Assembly (NCBI GenBank): GCA_020852175.1
Contig: JADZBH010000009.1
Location: 1 to 64,000, forward strand
Reading direction: 5' to 3'
Length of the DNA stretch: 64,000 nt
Source of the DNA: Bryobacterales bacterium
Lineage (GTDB): Bacteria > Acidobacteriota > Terriglobia > Bryobacterales > Bryobacteraceae
Shown here: positions 34,593 through 43,761 of the stretch, one piece after another
Numbering within the stretch: the stretch's first letter is position 1
How the letters are laid out: each line of letters starts with the position of its first letter
Program-made: the position numbers and the translations under genes
Notes under the pieces: generated by a model
Database searches by the model: none
Told to the model about the DNA's origin: nothing
Seen by the model: the letters and a program-made list of their open reading frames with translations, nothing else

Positions 34593-35704
34593 GCGACCGT
34601 TTCCTCGCGCACGGTGATGCTGTTCAGGAAATCGTGGTCGATCGCGTAGCCGAAGCCGGGTTCGTCGCGCAGGGCAATCGTGCCCGCTGGCGTGGTTTCC
34701 ACCCAGGGCTCGATAATGTCGCGCTTCCAGTAGCGTTTGCTCGCCGAGACGTCTCCGGGCAGCGTGAAGTTGGCCATCGAGGCAAGGGCGACGTTGTGGG
34801 CGCGGCCGATGCCCGCCTCCAGCATCCCGCCGCACCATACGGGGATGCCATGCGCCTGGGCCACATCGTGAAGCCGTTTGGCCTCGCCGAAGCCGCCGAC
34901 ACGGCCAAGCTTGATGTTGATGATGCGGCATGCCTTCATGCGGATGGCCTGCCCGGCCTGGTGGGCGTCGCGGAGACACTCGTCCAGGCAAATGGGGGTC
35001 TTCAGCGCGGCCTGCAATTCGGCGTGGTCGATGATTTCGTCGTGCGCGAGCGGCTGTTCGAGCATCATGAGATTGAACTCGTCAAGCGCCTTCAACCGTT
35101 CGATGTCTGCGAGCGTATAGGCCGAGTTGGCGTCGCCCATCAGCAGGATGTTGGGGAATTTCTTGCGCACCTCGCGCATGACATCGATGTCCCAGCCGGG
35201 CTTGATCTTGATCTTGATGCGCTGGTAGCCGGCGTTCAATTCGGTTTCGATCTTGTCGAGAAGCTGCGCGATGCTGTCCTGAATGCCAATGGATACGCCA
35301 CAGGGGATTTCGCGGCGCGCGCCTCCGCCCACCTGCTTCCACAACGGCACGTTGCCGCGGCGGGCTTCGAGATCCCACACGGCGGCTTCCAACCCGCCTC
35401 GCGCCATGTTGTGGCCGCGAATGTGGGCCGTGCGCGCGTTCACTTGAAGCGCCGATTCCAGCCGGTGGCCGGCGATGCGCGGCGCGGCATAGTCCCGGAC
35501 AATGCGCCACGCCGATTCGGTCCACTCCTCGTTATAGAAAGGGTTCTCGCCGGCGGTCACCTCGCCCCAGCCGGAAATCCCTTCCGAACGCACCTCGACG
35601 ATCACCATCTGGCGTTCGTACGTGCGGCCAAAGCTGGTCTCGAAGAAGTGGACAAGCGGCATCTTGATCTGCCGCAGGACAACCTGTTCAACGGTGAATG
35701 ACAT
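34589..35704 (-). CDS. o-Succinylbenzoate synthase/N-succinylamino-acid racemase-type enolase
   Basis: A 371-residue enolase-superfamily enzyme of the OSBS/NSAR subgroup. The capping domain reads MPLVHFFETSFGRTYERQM, near-identical in style to MenC type 2/NAAAR. The barrel has the KxK base (KIKIKPG), the metal ligands D (MGDANSAY), E (MLEQPL) and D (CLDEC), and the second lysine (INIKLGRVGGF). The family can make o-succinylbenzoate for menaquinone or racemise N-succinyl amino acids. The GNAT gene directly upstream favours the second, because NSAR genes are often next to a GNAT N-acyltransferase. The ATG at 35704 is chosen over longer openings. Confidence 0.9.
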   Translation of the reverse strand: MSFTVEQVVLRQIKMPLVHFFETSFGRTYERQMVIVEVRSEGISGWGEVTAGENPFYNEEWTESAWRIVRDYAAPRIAGHRLESALQVNARTAHIRGHNMARGGLEAAVWDLEARRGNVPLWKQVGGGARREIPCGVSIGIQDSIAQLLDKIETELNAGYQRIKIKIKPGWDIDVMREVRKKFPNILLMGDANSAYTLADIERLKALDEFNLMMLEQPLAHDEIIDHAELQAALKTPICLDECLRDAHQAGQAIRMKACRIINIKLGRVGGFGEAKRLHDVAQAHGIPVWCGGMLEAGIGRAHNVALASMANFTLPGDVSASKRYWKRDIIEPWVETTPAGTIALRDEPGFGYAIDHDFLNSITVREETVA

Positions 35705-35714
35705 GTCGGACTCT

Positions 35715-36476
35715 TTACTCCTCCGGCTCCCACCGGCCCAGCAGATAAGTTCCCGATGCCTCGCCGCGCTCCACGCCAACCACGGCAAGCCCTTCGTGAA
35801 AGGCCGATTCCAGACCCTCGCTGATGCGCGCCTGTTCGGCGCGGGCGCGCCCGGGATCCGATACGCGCCACTCGGGAAAGGCGAGCGGCACCTCGACGCG
35901 CCCTTCGATGGACGGCCGCCGCGGCGCTTCGCCCGCCAGCACGCGCCGCACGCGCTCGCTGGCCATCCACCATTCGGCGGTGCAACGGTCCGTCGGCATG
36001 CCGAGGTCGAACTTGTTCGATGTGATGCCGTACTGGTTGCGGACCAGCCGGCGCACCACGCAGCCGAGGCGCTCCATGTTGAAGAACGCGTTTTTCACCT
36101 GCAGCGGATCGAAGGTCCACTCCATCAGATCGACGCCGCGCGCGACCGCATCGCCGCGTTGCGCCAGTTTCAACTGCTTGCCCACGCCGCGGTCGCGGTA
36201 CTCCGGCAGGACGCCTAGCATGTGGCTGTGCAGATACCGGCGGCCGCCGGGCTTCAAGCCGGGTATCGAAAGGCAGTAGCCGGTCATGCGCGCGCCGTCG
36301 TAGGCTCCGAATACCTGGCCGCCGATCCTGGTGGCCACGATGAACAGCCGGGCGGGCAACAGATCGATATCCTCGAAGCCCCAGATGCTTTTCTGCAGCG
36401 CGACGGCTTCGTCCATCTCCCTGGGTTCATGCAGGGCGCGCACGACGATCGCCGCGGAACGGCCCGAATCACTCAT
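35715..36476 (-). CDS. GNAT-family N-acyltransferase
   Basis: A 253-residue acyltransferase. The GNAT fold is recognisable by VRALHEPREMDEAVALQ at the N-terminus, GAYDGARMTGYCLSI, and the CoA-binding strand LGVLPEYRDRGVGKQLK (the R/Q-x-x-G-x-G/A motif). The C-terminal half (about 150-253) is an extension seen in COG3375-type proteins that lie beside OSBS/NSAR enzymes. It probably N-acylates an amino acid. It starts with ATG overlapping the mazG stop (ATGA), and the enolase gene follows 10 nt after its stop. Confidence 0.87.
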   Translation of the reverse strand: MSDSGRSAAIVVRALHEPREMDEAVALQKSIWGFEDIDLLPARLFIVATRIGGQVFGAYDGARMTGYCLSIPGLKPGGRRYLHSHMLGVLPEYRDRGVGKQLKLAQRGDAVARGVDLMEWTFDPLQVKNAFFNMERLGCVVRRLVRNQYGITSNKFDLGMPTDRCTAEWWMASERVRRVLAGEAPRRPSIEGRVEVPLAFPEWRVSDPGRARAEQARISEGLESAFHEGLAVVGVERGEASGTYLLGRWEPEE

Positions 36477-37309
36477 ACACTCTGTTTCGCCTCGGTCCAC
36501 TTCGCTTCCATCTCCTCCAGCGTCGCGCCGGGCAAAGCCTTGCCTTCCGCTGAAAGCGCCTGTTCCACATGCGCGAACCTGCGCCGGAACTTGGCGTTTG
36601 CCTTGCGCAGAGCTTGCTCGGCGTCGATTCCATGGAACCGCGCCAGATTCACGGCGGAAAACAGCAGGTCGCCGAACTCCTCCTCGGCGTGAGCGGCGTC
36701 GCCGGCAGCCCGCGCTTCCTCGAACTCCCCCATCTCCTCGCGGATCTTCTCCACCACCTGGCTCGCCGACGGCCAATCGAAACCAACCTTGGCGGCGCGG
36801 CGTCCGATCTCCTGCGCTTCGATCAGCGCCGGAGTGGAGCGAAGCACGCCGTCCAGCAGGCTTGCTTCCCGGATGCCCCGGGCAGCCTTCTCCTGTTTCT
36901 TGATCTCGTCCCAACGCTGCTTCACCTCGCCAGCCGTGCTGGCCGAGCCATCGCCGAAGATGTGCGGATGGCGGCGGACAAGCTTTTCATTGATGGCGCG
37001 CAGGGAGTCTTCCATGGTGAACAGCCCCTGTTCGGATGCCATCTGCGCGTGAAAGACGGCTTGCAGCAGGAAGTCGCCGAGTTCTTCGCACAGGCCGTCG
37101 AAGTCGCGGCGGTCTATGGCGTCGAGCACCTCGTAGGTCTCTTCCAGCGTGTAGGTCTTGATGGTGTCGAAGGTCTGCTCACGGTCCCAGGGACAACCGT
37201 TTTCCCCGCGCAGGCGCGCCATGATGGCGAGTAGCCGCGCGAAGGCTTCCGCCGCCGGCGCGTACGCGGAGGGCCGCTCTGAGATTGGCGTTGGGGATGA
37301 GTCGCCCAT
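36473..37309 (-). CDS. mazG: Nucleoside triphosphate pyrophosphohydrolase MazG
   Basis: A 278-residue protein with two MazG folds in tandem. The first starts at LRGENGCPWDREQTFDTI and contains EELGDFLLQAVFHAQ, with acidic metal ligands; the second has EEFGDLLFSAVNLARF. It hydrolyses NTPs to NMP and PPi, removing aberrant nucleotides and lowering ppGpp. Full two-domain length is typical. It is the first gene of the leftward run through the GNAT, enolase, DMT, MFS and SDR genes, joined to the next by ATGA. Confidence 0.93.
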   Translation of the reverse strand: MGDSSPTPISERPSAYAPAAEAFARLLAIMARLRGENGCPWDREQTFDTIKTYTLEETYEVLDAIDRRDFDGLCEELGDFLLQAVFHAQMASEQGLFTMEDSLRAINEKLVRRHPHIFGDGSASTAGEVKQRWDEIKKQEKAARGIREASLLDGVLRSTPALIEAQEIGRRAAKVGFDWPSASQVVEKIREEMGEFEEARAAGDAAHAEEEFGDLLFSAVNLARFHGIDAEQALRKANAKFRRRFAHVEQALSAEGKALPGATLEEMEAKWTEAKQSV

Positions 37310-37352
37310 GAACCCTGGGATGGTTTCAGGTTAGCATGGGGATCGTCAGCTC

Positions 37353-37895
37353 ATGCCAATCACCAGACGAGAGGCCGCCGCCGCCGTGGCCACTTTTATT
37401 CTTCCGCTCGAAGCGCAGGGGCCCGCTGAACCGCCGCGGCTCGGCTTTTTCACGCCCAACGGCGCCAAGCTCATCGAGATCATCGCCAACATCCTGATCC
37501 CTCCGGACGAATTCCCAGGCGCGGGCGACGCCGGCGCCGCTTATTACATCGACAAACAGATGCAGGGTCCCTATAAGGACAAGCTCGACATGTGGCGCGC
37601 GGGCCTGTTCACGTTCAGCTCCGTGGTGAAACATCACTACCAGGGCCGCAGCTTCCTGACGCTGTCGCCGGATGAGCAGAAGCAGTTCATCGACAGCATC
37701 GCGCAAGGCTCCGTACCGGCTCTGCGTGGAATTTTCGATTTCATTTACGACCTGACGCTGCAAGGGTATTTCGGCTCGCCGGAACATGGGGGGAATTGGC
37801 AGCGGACGTCGTGGAAGATGCTGCGCATCGAGGATGTGATGGACGGTGATGGTCATGCCGCGCACGGCGGAGCGGTGAAAGGCGGCGCGAAGTGA
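37353..37895 (+). CDS. Gluconate 2-dehydrogenase subunit 3-like protein
   Basis: A 180-residue protein with a short N-terminal RR-containing leader (MPITRREAAAAVATFILPLE), matching the small subunit of membrane GMC-type dehydrogenases. The segment LGFFTPNGAKLIEIIANILIP, then DEFPGAGDAGAAYYIDKQM and FLTLSPDEQKQFID, is characteristic of the family. It partners the GMC flavoprotein that starts inside its stop (GTGA overlap) and helps its export or assembly. The cytochrome subunit often found with this pair is not in the window. Confidence 0.92.
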   Translation: MPITRREAAAAVATFILPLEAQGPAEPPRLGFFTPNGAKLIEIIANILIPPDEFPGAGDAGAAYYIDKQMQGPYKDKLDMWRAGLFTFSSVVKHHYQGRSFLTLSPDEQKQFIDSIAQGSVPALRGIFDFIYDLTLQGYFGSPEHGGNWQRTSWKMLRIEDVMDGDGHAAHGGAVKGGAK

Positions 37896-39538
37896 AGCTC
37901 GATCCGGTGGATGCCGTCGTCGTGGGCGCCGGCGCCGGTGGCGGCGTGGTGGCGTACGTCCTGGCCCGGGCCGGTTTCCGCGTCGTGCTGCTGGAGCGGG
38001 GACGCGAGATCCCGTTCGGCGAAAGCGGCCACGATGAGTTGCGCAGCCAGAGGACCACGGTGCTGGGCAACGCGTTCGGCCCCGATGACGGCTACTATGC
38101 ACGGCAGATTCGAAGCCCTCTGACAGGCCGGTTCTATCGTGTGAAGCCGAGCGAGGGGGCATACAACAACGTGGCCGCCTGCGTGGGCGGCGGCACGGCC
38201 AGCTATGGCGCCATGGCCTGGCGGTTCCATCCCAAGGACTTCCAGATGCTGTCCTCCTACGGGCTGGTGGCGGGTTCGACGTTGGCCGATTGGCCCATCA
38301 CATATGGCGATCTGGAGCCCTACTACGAACGCGCCGAACATGAGATTGGCGTGTCCGGGAAAGCGGGCGCGAATCCATTTGAAGGGCCGCGCAAGAAGGG
38401 CTATCCGATGCCGCCGCTGCCCTACAACCAGGAGGCCGCGCGGCTGGCGGCCGGAGCCAGGAAGCTGGGCTGGCATCCGTTTCCCATCCCCATGGCGATC
38501 AACTCGGTGGAGCGCGACGGGCGCGCCGGATGCATCGCCTGCCCGCACTGCGTGGGCTTCGGCTGCGAAGTGGACGCGAAGAACGGCACGCAAAACACGG
38601 TGATCCCGAGGGCGGTGAAGACGGGCAATTGCACGCTGCTGACCGAAGCCGTGGCCAAGGAGATCCTGACCGATGCGGCGGGCAAGGCGGCGGGCGTGGC
38701 CTACTACCATCAGGGCCGGTTGCAGGAGCAGCCGGCGCGCGTGGTGGTGGTGGCGTGCTCGGCGACCGAGACGCCCCGGCTGCTGTTGAATTCCAAGTCG
38801 AAGGCGCATCCAAGCGGCCTGGGCAACGCGAATGATTGGGTGGGACGCAACCTGCAAGGCCACGCCTATTCGGGAGCGTATGGGCTGTTCGAGGATGAGA
38901 TCTTCGACGGAACCGGACCGGCTGCCCGCGTCGCGCTTTGCGACTTCAATCATGGGAATAAGGGTATTGCGGGCGGTGCGATGCTGGCCAATGAGTTCAT
39001 CCGGCTGCCATATCTGTTCGCCAGAAGCGTACGTCCGCCCCGCATGCCCCGTTACGGGCTCGAATTCAAGAAGTATGTGCGCGACAACTATAAGCGGTCG
39101 GCTGGCGTGAAGGGTCCGGTGCAGGAGATGCCGTTGTGGGACAACCGCGTGGAGGTGGACCCGAAGGTGACCGACCACTGGGGCATTCCCGTGGCGGCCA
39201 TCACGACGCGGCGGCATCCGCGAGACGCCGAAACCGGCCGGTTCATCGCCGAACGGGCGGCCGAGTGGCTGAAGGCCTCGGGCGCGCGCGAGACGTGGCT
39301 ACAGGTGGCGAATTTGAACGGCACGGGCGGACAACATCAGGCGGGCACCTGCCGCATGGGAAAGGACGCCAAGACGAGCGTCACGAACCCTCATGGGCGT
39401 CTGCATGGCGCCGACAACGTGTACGTCGCAGACGGAAGCGTGCTGGTGACCAACGGTGGCTTCAACCCGTCGTTGACCATCATGGCGCTGGCGTTCCGCA
39501 CGGGCGAGCGGATTGTCCGCGACTGGCGCAAGGCCTAA
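37892..39538 (+). CDS. GMC-family oxidoreductase
   Basis: A 548-residue flavoprotein dehydrogenase. The N-terminal FAD motif is VVGAGAGGGVVAYVLARAG, then the GMC strands CVGGGTASYGAMAWRF, and the C-terminal signature QAGTCRMG with NVYVADGSVLVTNGG and NPSLTIMALAFRTGERI. A cysteine-rich stretch is also present (CIACPHCVGFGC) where the family keeps several cysteines. It oxidises sugars or alcohols in the periplasm, feeding electrons to a cytochrome. It starts with GTG and is translationally coupled to its small subunit. Confidence 0.93.
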   Translation: MKLDPVDAVVVGAGAGGGVVAYVLARAGFRVVLLERGREIPFGESGHDELRSQRTTVLGNAFGPDDGYYARQIRSPLTGRFYRVKPSEGAYNNVAACVGGGTASYGAMAWRFHPKDFQMLSSYGLVAGSTLADWPITYGDLEPYYERAEHEIGVSGKAGANPFEGPRKKGYPMPPLPYNQEAARLAAGARKLGWHPFPIPMAINSVERDGRAGCIACPHCVGFGCEVDAKNGTQNTVIPRAVKTGNCTLLTEAVAKEILTDAAGKAAGVAYYHQGRLQEQPARVVVVACSATETPRLLLNSKSKAHPSGLGNANDWVGRNLQGHAYSGAYGLFEDEIFDGTGPAARVALCDFNHGNKGIAGGAMLANEFIRLPYLFARSVRPPRMPRYGLEFKKYVRDNYKRSAGVKGPVQEMPLWDNRVEVDPKVTDHWGIPVAAITTRRHPRDAETGRFIAERAAEWLKASGARETWLQVANLNGTGGQHQAGTCRMGKDAKTSVTNPHGRLHGADNVYVADGSVLVTNGGFNPSLTIMALAFRTGERIVRDWRKA

Positions 39539-39555
39539 AGGAACGGCGGGCGCGC

Positions 39556-40659
39556 CTAGCGCCGGTAAAACTCGCGCACGCGGCCAATCACCTCGGCCAC
39601 GCTGGCATCGCTCAGGTACGGATAGATGGGCAGCGAGAGGATTTCGCGCACGGCGCGCTCGGCATGGGGAAGATCGCCGCGCTTGCATCCGGCTTCGCGG
39701 AACGCGGGCATCAGGTGGAGAGGCGCGGGATAGTGGATGCCCGTGCCGATTCCCTTGCCGGCGAGCCAGGAGCGCAGTTTGTCGCGGCGAGCGGCGCGGA
39801 TCACGAACAGGTGCCGGACGCTTTCGCTGCTGGTGCGCACCGGGCGGATGCCGGGGCAATCGCGCAGGCCCTCTTCATACAGGTGCGCCACGTGGCGGCG
39901 CATGCCGTTCCATTCGCCGAGCCTGGGCAGGAAGGCGCGCAGGTAGCAGGCCTGCATCTCGTCCAGCCGCGAGTTGATACCGGGCAGGTAAGCGATCTGT
40001 CCGCCCCGGCGTCCGCCATCGCGGCGCGAGAGCAGCCGTTTGCCTGCCGCCAGGGAGTTCGTGGTGATGGCTCCGCCGTCGCCGAGGCACCCGAGGTTCT
40101 TCGTCGGGTAGAAACTGTAACAGACGTAGGGGCCGTAAGCGGCAAGGGGCTTGTCTTTGTGCGTGGCGCCGTGAGCCTGGCAGGCATCCTGAATGAGCAC
40201 GGCGCCCAGCGAGCGGGCCAGGGAGCGGAACGGCGCCAGCGGCGCGGGTTGCCCGTAAAGGTGCACGGGCACCAGGGCCGCCGTCCGTTTGCCCGCCCGG
40301 TTGCCGAGATCGGCGGGATCGAGCAGCAGCGTTTCAGGATCCACGTCGGCGAAGCGGACGCGGCAGCCCGCCGCGGCGATTCCCACGCCGGTGAACGGCG
40401 CTGTGAGGGCCGTGGTCCACGCCTCCTGGGAAGGACGCGTGACGCCGGCGTCGCGGAGAACGATTTCGATGGCGGCGGTGCCGGAGCCCACGGTGATCGC
40501 ACATTTTGTTTGAAACGCGGACGCAAGTTCCTGTTCCAACCCGGCCACCTCTTCGCCCAGAATGAAGTGCATCCGGCCGAACATCGCGGCCAGGCGGGCG
40601 CGCCAGGCTGGTTCGGCCGCATCCAGGCACGGCTTCAGGTTCACGGAGGGAATGGGCAT
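39556..40659 (-). CDS. DegT/DnrJ/EryC1/StrS-family aminotransferase
   Basis: A 367-residue PLP enzyme. The internal aldimine lysine is in YSFYPTKNLGCLGDGG, preceded by LIQDACQAHGA, both characteristic of the DegT/StrS sugar aminotransferases. An AAT-like N-terminal (AITVGSGTAAIEIVLR) contacts the phosphate. It transfers an amino group to a nucleotide-linked keto-sugar for surface glycans or a related small molecule. It starts 1 nt after the stop of the membrane-bound PD40 protein and converges on the GMC gene. No sugar-nucleotide partner genes lie next to it. Confidence 0.92.
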   Translation of the reverse strand: MPIPSVNLKPCLDAAEPAWRARLAAMFGRMHFILGEEVAGLEQELASAFQTKCAITVGSGTAAIEIVLRDAGVTRPSQEAWTTALTAPFTGVGIAAAGCRVRFADVDPETLLLDPADLGNRAGKRTAALVPVHLYGQPAPLAPFRSLARSLGAVLIQDACQAHGATHKDKPLAAYGPYVCYSFYPTKNLGCLGDGGAITTNSLAAGKRLLSRRDGGRRGGQIAYLPGINSRLDEMQACYLRAFLPRLGEWNGMRRHVAHLYEEGLRDCPGIRPVRTSSESVRHLFVIRAARRDKLRSWLAGKGIGTGIHYPAPLHLMPAFREAGCKRGDLPHAERAVREILSLPIYPYLSDASVAEVIGRVREFYRR

Positions 40660-40660
40660 G

Positions 40661-42802
40661 TCAGGGCGGATCGAGAAGATACAGGTTGCCGCTCGATTCG
40701 GACCGTTCGTAGACGATCATGTCACCGCGCGGAGACCAACTAGGATAACGCACGAACGTACGCGGCGGTCCTGGCGGCAGCAGCGTTTTCATGCTGCCCG
40801 TGGAAGCCGACACCGCATAGAGCCCCCACACGCCCCCGCGCATGACGGCCACCGCGATGTGGCCGTTGTCCGGCGCCCAGCCATAGGGCCAAAACTGGCC
40901 CCGCTCGCTCGTCAGGCGGCGGAATCCGCGTCCCTGAGAATCCATCACGACCAGGTGGGTGAAATCCTTGTCGAACAACTCGGCCGCGACCATCTTCCCG
41001 TCGCCGGACCAACTGGGATAACCAATGTCCTGGCCTGCGGGCGTGAGGCCCGCGGCTGGCTTGCCGTCAAGCGAGGAAATGGCGACTCCGAGCCGGCCAT
41101 TGGTCCAGGTTTGGAAGAGCATGTGTGTGCCATCGCGAGAGACGCCCGCCATCCGGGGTCCATCTTTCAGCGGAATAACCTCCTGCGTACGGGCATCGCC
41201 TACCTTGACACGCACGAGCGAGGCATGTTCGCCGGGCTTGCGCGTGAATAGGATCGTCCGGCTGTCGGCCAGCCAGTTGGGCATCACCTCGGAGGCGGGG
41301 TTGGTGGTGATCTGCTCCGGTTCGCCTCCCCGGGCGGGGATGACGTAGATATCCGATTGAACACCCACGCGGCGGACATAGTAAGCAACCAAGACGCCGT
41401 CGGGCGAGATCGCGGGCAGGCTGACGCGTGAGGCGGTTTCGTGAGTGAGTTCCTCCGGCGGCCCGGAGGCCTCCAGCGTGCGAGGGTTCATCGGCAACCG
41501 GTACAGGTTGCTCGACGGCATGACCAGCGTGTAGGCAAGCTGGCCGGTGGCCGAGACGGCCAGCGCACGCGGCATCAGAACACCGGTCTGCTGGATGGTT
41601 CGTGGCTTGCCGCCCTCGGGCACAGTCAGGCTGGCGACCGAGAACTCATAATTGGGACTGGCCTCGGAAAGGTACAGTTCCCGGCCTCCCGGAGCGCAAG
41701 CCAGACTCAGCCAGGCATGATCCGCACTCCGGCGAACCGCTTCCGGCCGGGCCCCATCGCCCAGCCGCAGGCGCCACACCGTGCTGGATCCATGGGCGCT
41801 GGCCGAAAGGTAGTACAGAGAATCGCTCCCGGCCGGCCAGCATGGGCTTATCTGGCCGCCACGCGCCATAATCTCCGAAGTCAGTGGACGGGGCGTTCCC
41901 CCCTCCAGATCCGCCAGATAGAGACGCGTGCCATGCAGCGAGCCGAAATCGGCGGCGATCGGTGAAAGGTAGACGCCGGAGCGGAAAACGACCTGGCGCG
42001 AGTCAGGGGACCATGCAGGGTCGAGCCCAAAATCGGAGAGCGTGCGCGGCGTGCCTCCGGTGGCTGGAACAATGCGGAGCGCGTTCTGGACAACGGCGTG
42101 GTAGGCAATCCATTTTCCGTCTGGCGACCAGGCGGGCATGATGTTCTGCTGTCCATCCTCCGTCAGCGGAATTTCGCGCCCGCCGGGCGTCACAGGCTTG
42201 GTATAGAGTTCGAACCGGCCCGTCTTGTCCGATGCATAAACCAGCAGATTTCCGTCGGGTGAAAACGAACTCCACATCTGTAGACCCGGTCCGGAAGTGA
42301 ACTGACGGCTGTGGCCGCCCGTGCCGGTGGCGGGAACCCGCGTCCCCAGTCCGGCCAGATAGGCTGCCCCCGCAAGCAGGAGGGCCGAGCCAGTGAGCAG
42401 CAGCCCCCATCGCCGTCCGGGGAGTGACGTTGAAGGCCCCAGGGTCTGGCTGGCGGGGGGCGAAGGAGGCGCCGCCATCGTCTCCACGGCCGCGACGAAA
42501 CGGTAACCCTGGGTGGGTACGGTTTCGATGTAGCGTGCGCCCTTGGCCGTGTCGCCCAACTCGCGCCGCAGTTGGGCCACTACCCGCGTCAGCGCGTTGT
42601 CGGTGACGAACGCTCCGCCCCAAACCTCCTGAATCAACTCCTCCTTCGTCACCAGCCGTCCGGGATGCTCCACTAGATAGCGCAGCACCTGGAAGGCGCG
42701 CGGCTCCAGTGTGAGTTTTTGCCCTCCGCGGACGGCGCTGAACGTGGCCGTGTCCACCAGGACATCGTCAAACCGGAAACAAGCCGCGGCGGCAGGGTGC
42801 AT
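40661..42802 (-). CDS. CadC-like winged-helix/PD40 membrane protein
   Basis: A 713-residue protein. The N-terminal OmpR/PhoB winged helix is clear (LTLEPRAFQVLRYLVEHPGR, ELIQEVWGGAFVTDNALTR, GARYIETVPTQGYRFVA). A single helix follows (RRWGLLLTGSALLLAGAAYLAG, about 131-152). The remainder is a TolB-type beta-propeller of PD40 repeats, e.g. SFSPDGNLLVYASD, AWSPDGKWIAYHA, SWSPRGDMIVYE. The topology places the DNA-binding domain inside and the propeller outside, like CadC, and is a large family in Acidobacteria. It may sense an envelope ligand directly. The aspartyl-protease gene diverges from it. Confidence 0.92.
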   Translation of the reverse strand: MHPAAAACFRFDDVLVDTATFSAVRGGQKLTLEPRAFQVLRYLVEHPGRLVTKEELIQEVWGGAFVTDNALTRVVAQLRRELGDTAKGARYIETVPTQGYRFVAAVETMAAPPSPPASQTLGPSTSLPGRRWGLLLTGSALLLAGAAYLAGLGTRVPATGTGGHSRQFTSGPGLQMWSSFSPDGNLLVYASDKTGRFELYTKPVTPGGREIPLTEDGQQNIMPAWSPDGKWIAYHAVVQNALRIVPATGGTPRTLSDFGLDPAWSPDSRQVVFRSGVYLSPIAADFGSLHGTRLYLADLEGGTPRPLTSEIMARGGQISPCWPAGSDSLYYLSASAHGSSTVWRLRLGDGARPEAVRRSADHAWLSLACAPGGRELYLSEASPNYEFSVASLTVPEGGKPRTIQQTGVLMPRALAVSATGQLAYTLVMPSSNLYRLPMNPRTLEASGPPEELTHETASRVSLPAISPDGVLVAYYVRRVGVQSDIYVIPARGGEPEQITTNPASEVMPNWLADSRTILFTRKPGEHASLVRVKVGDARTQEVIPLKDGPRMAGVSRDGTHMLFQTWTNGRLGVAISSLDGKPAAGLTPAGQDIGYPSWSGDGKMVAAELFDKDFTHLVVMDSQGRGFRRLTSERGQFWPYGWAPDNGHIAVAVMRGGVWGLYAVSASTGSMKTLLPPGPPRTFVRYPSWSPRGDMIVYERSESSGNLYLLDPP

Positions 42803-42879
42803 GAGGACTCTCTTCGTTATACGCGAAAGCTCACCTTTCCGTCACGATCATCACGAGGCAGCCAGGGCAATCTTGCCTC

Positions 42880-43761
42880 ATGTTCTTCCTACTGGGCAAT
42901 GCCTTGCCCGTCCTGGGGCTTATGGTGAGCACGGCGGCGCTGGAGTTGCAAGCAGGCTACCCCGTGCTGGATGGAGTTCGCGTGAACGGCGCGGGACCCT
43001 ACCGGATGCTGGTGGACACCGGAGCCGAATCCACCTCGCTGCGTCCCTCCCAGGCGGCGAGGATGGGCCTGGTTCCCACGTATGCAGTCGAATTGGAGAG
43101 CGTCGCCGGGGCCGCCGTGACGCCTGCCGCCAAGGCTCGACTGGTGGAAGCCGGGGGGGTAGCCCTGGCAGGCGTCGAGGTTTTACTGGCCGAGCCTCCG
43201 GCGCTACCCGGAGGCAAGCGCTTGGATGGGGTTCTGGGACAAACCTTCCTACGCCGCACAAACTATTGGATCCATTACACAAATAGATTCATCGCCATGG
43301 ATATCGGCGACAGCCTGGATGGCTGCCTGAAGGGGCACGCGCTGCCCATCGCAACCGTGAACGGACGGCCTGCCATTCCCGTAGGGATGGGCGCGGCGGG
43401 CGAGCGGCGGCTGGTGCTGGACACCGGGGCTTCGCATCTGATTCTGACGGGTCCGTTTGAGACACAGAGGCGCGTGATGCCGGCTTCGTTTCGCTCCGCC
43501 ACGGACGGACGCACCGGCGGGATGGTCGCCCTACCCCTGGTGACAGCCGGTAAGCGGTTGTGGCAAAACGTGTTAGCCGGATGGTTGAACGAATCTGAGC
43601 AGATGCCTGGAGGGCTGTTTCCGGCGCATCTGTTACGGAGCTTTTACATTAGCAATCGGAAACAGTCTGTCCTTGTGGAGCCTCGCGCCGCCGCACCGTG
43701 CGCCACCGGCCCAACAGAACCACCTGCCCGTACAGACGGAGCAACTGGAACAGCGTGGTGA
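42880..43761 (+). CDS. Retropepsin-like aspartyl protease with two DTG motifs
   Basis: A 293-residue protein. A hydrophobic N-terminus (MFFLLGNALPVLGLMVSTAA) suggests export or anchoring. Two copies of an aspartic-protease half follow: LVDTGAEST at 44-52 and VLDTGASHL at 179-187. In retroviral-type proteases each monomer supplies one DTG; here a single chain has both, like pepsins. It could therefore be active as a monomer. The last 113 nt of the frame overlap the 3' end of the glycosyltransferase gene on the other strand, so its C-terminal tail (after about residue 256) is low-complexity and may be under weak constraint. Confidence 0.8.
   Translation: MFFLLGNALPVLGLMVSTAALELQAGYPVLDGVRVNGAGPYRMLVDTGAESTSLRPSQAARMGLVPTYAVELESVAGAAVTPAAKARLVEAGGVALAGVEVLLAEPPALPGGKRLDGVLGQTFLRRTNYWIHYTNRFIAMDIGDSLDGCLKGHALPIATVNGRPAIPVGMGAAGERRLVLDTGASHLILTGPFETQRRVMPASFRSATDGRTGGMVALPLVTAGKRLWQNVLAGWLNESEQMPGGLFPAHLLRSFYISNRKQSVLVEPRAAAPCATGPTEPPARTDGATGTAW

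Noticed and set aside
21607-36476. A single D-amino-acid pathway linking the D-threonine-aldolase-like gene with the NSAR/GNAT genes
   Set aside because: They are about 12 kb apart, on opposite strands and in separate runs, so only genome-level evidence could support a link.
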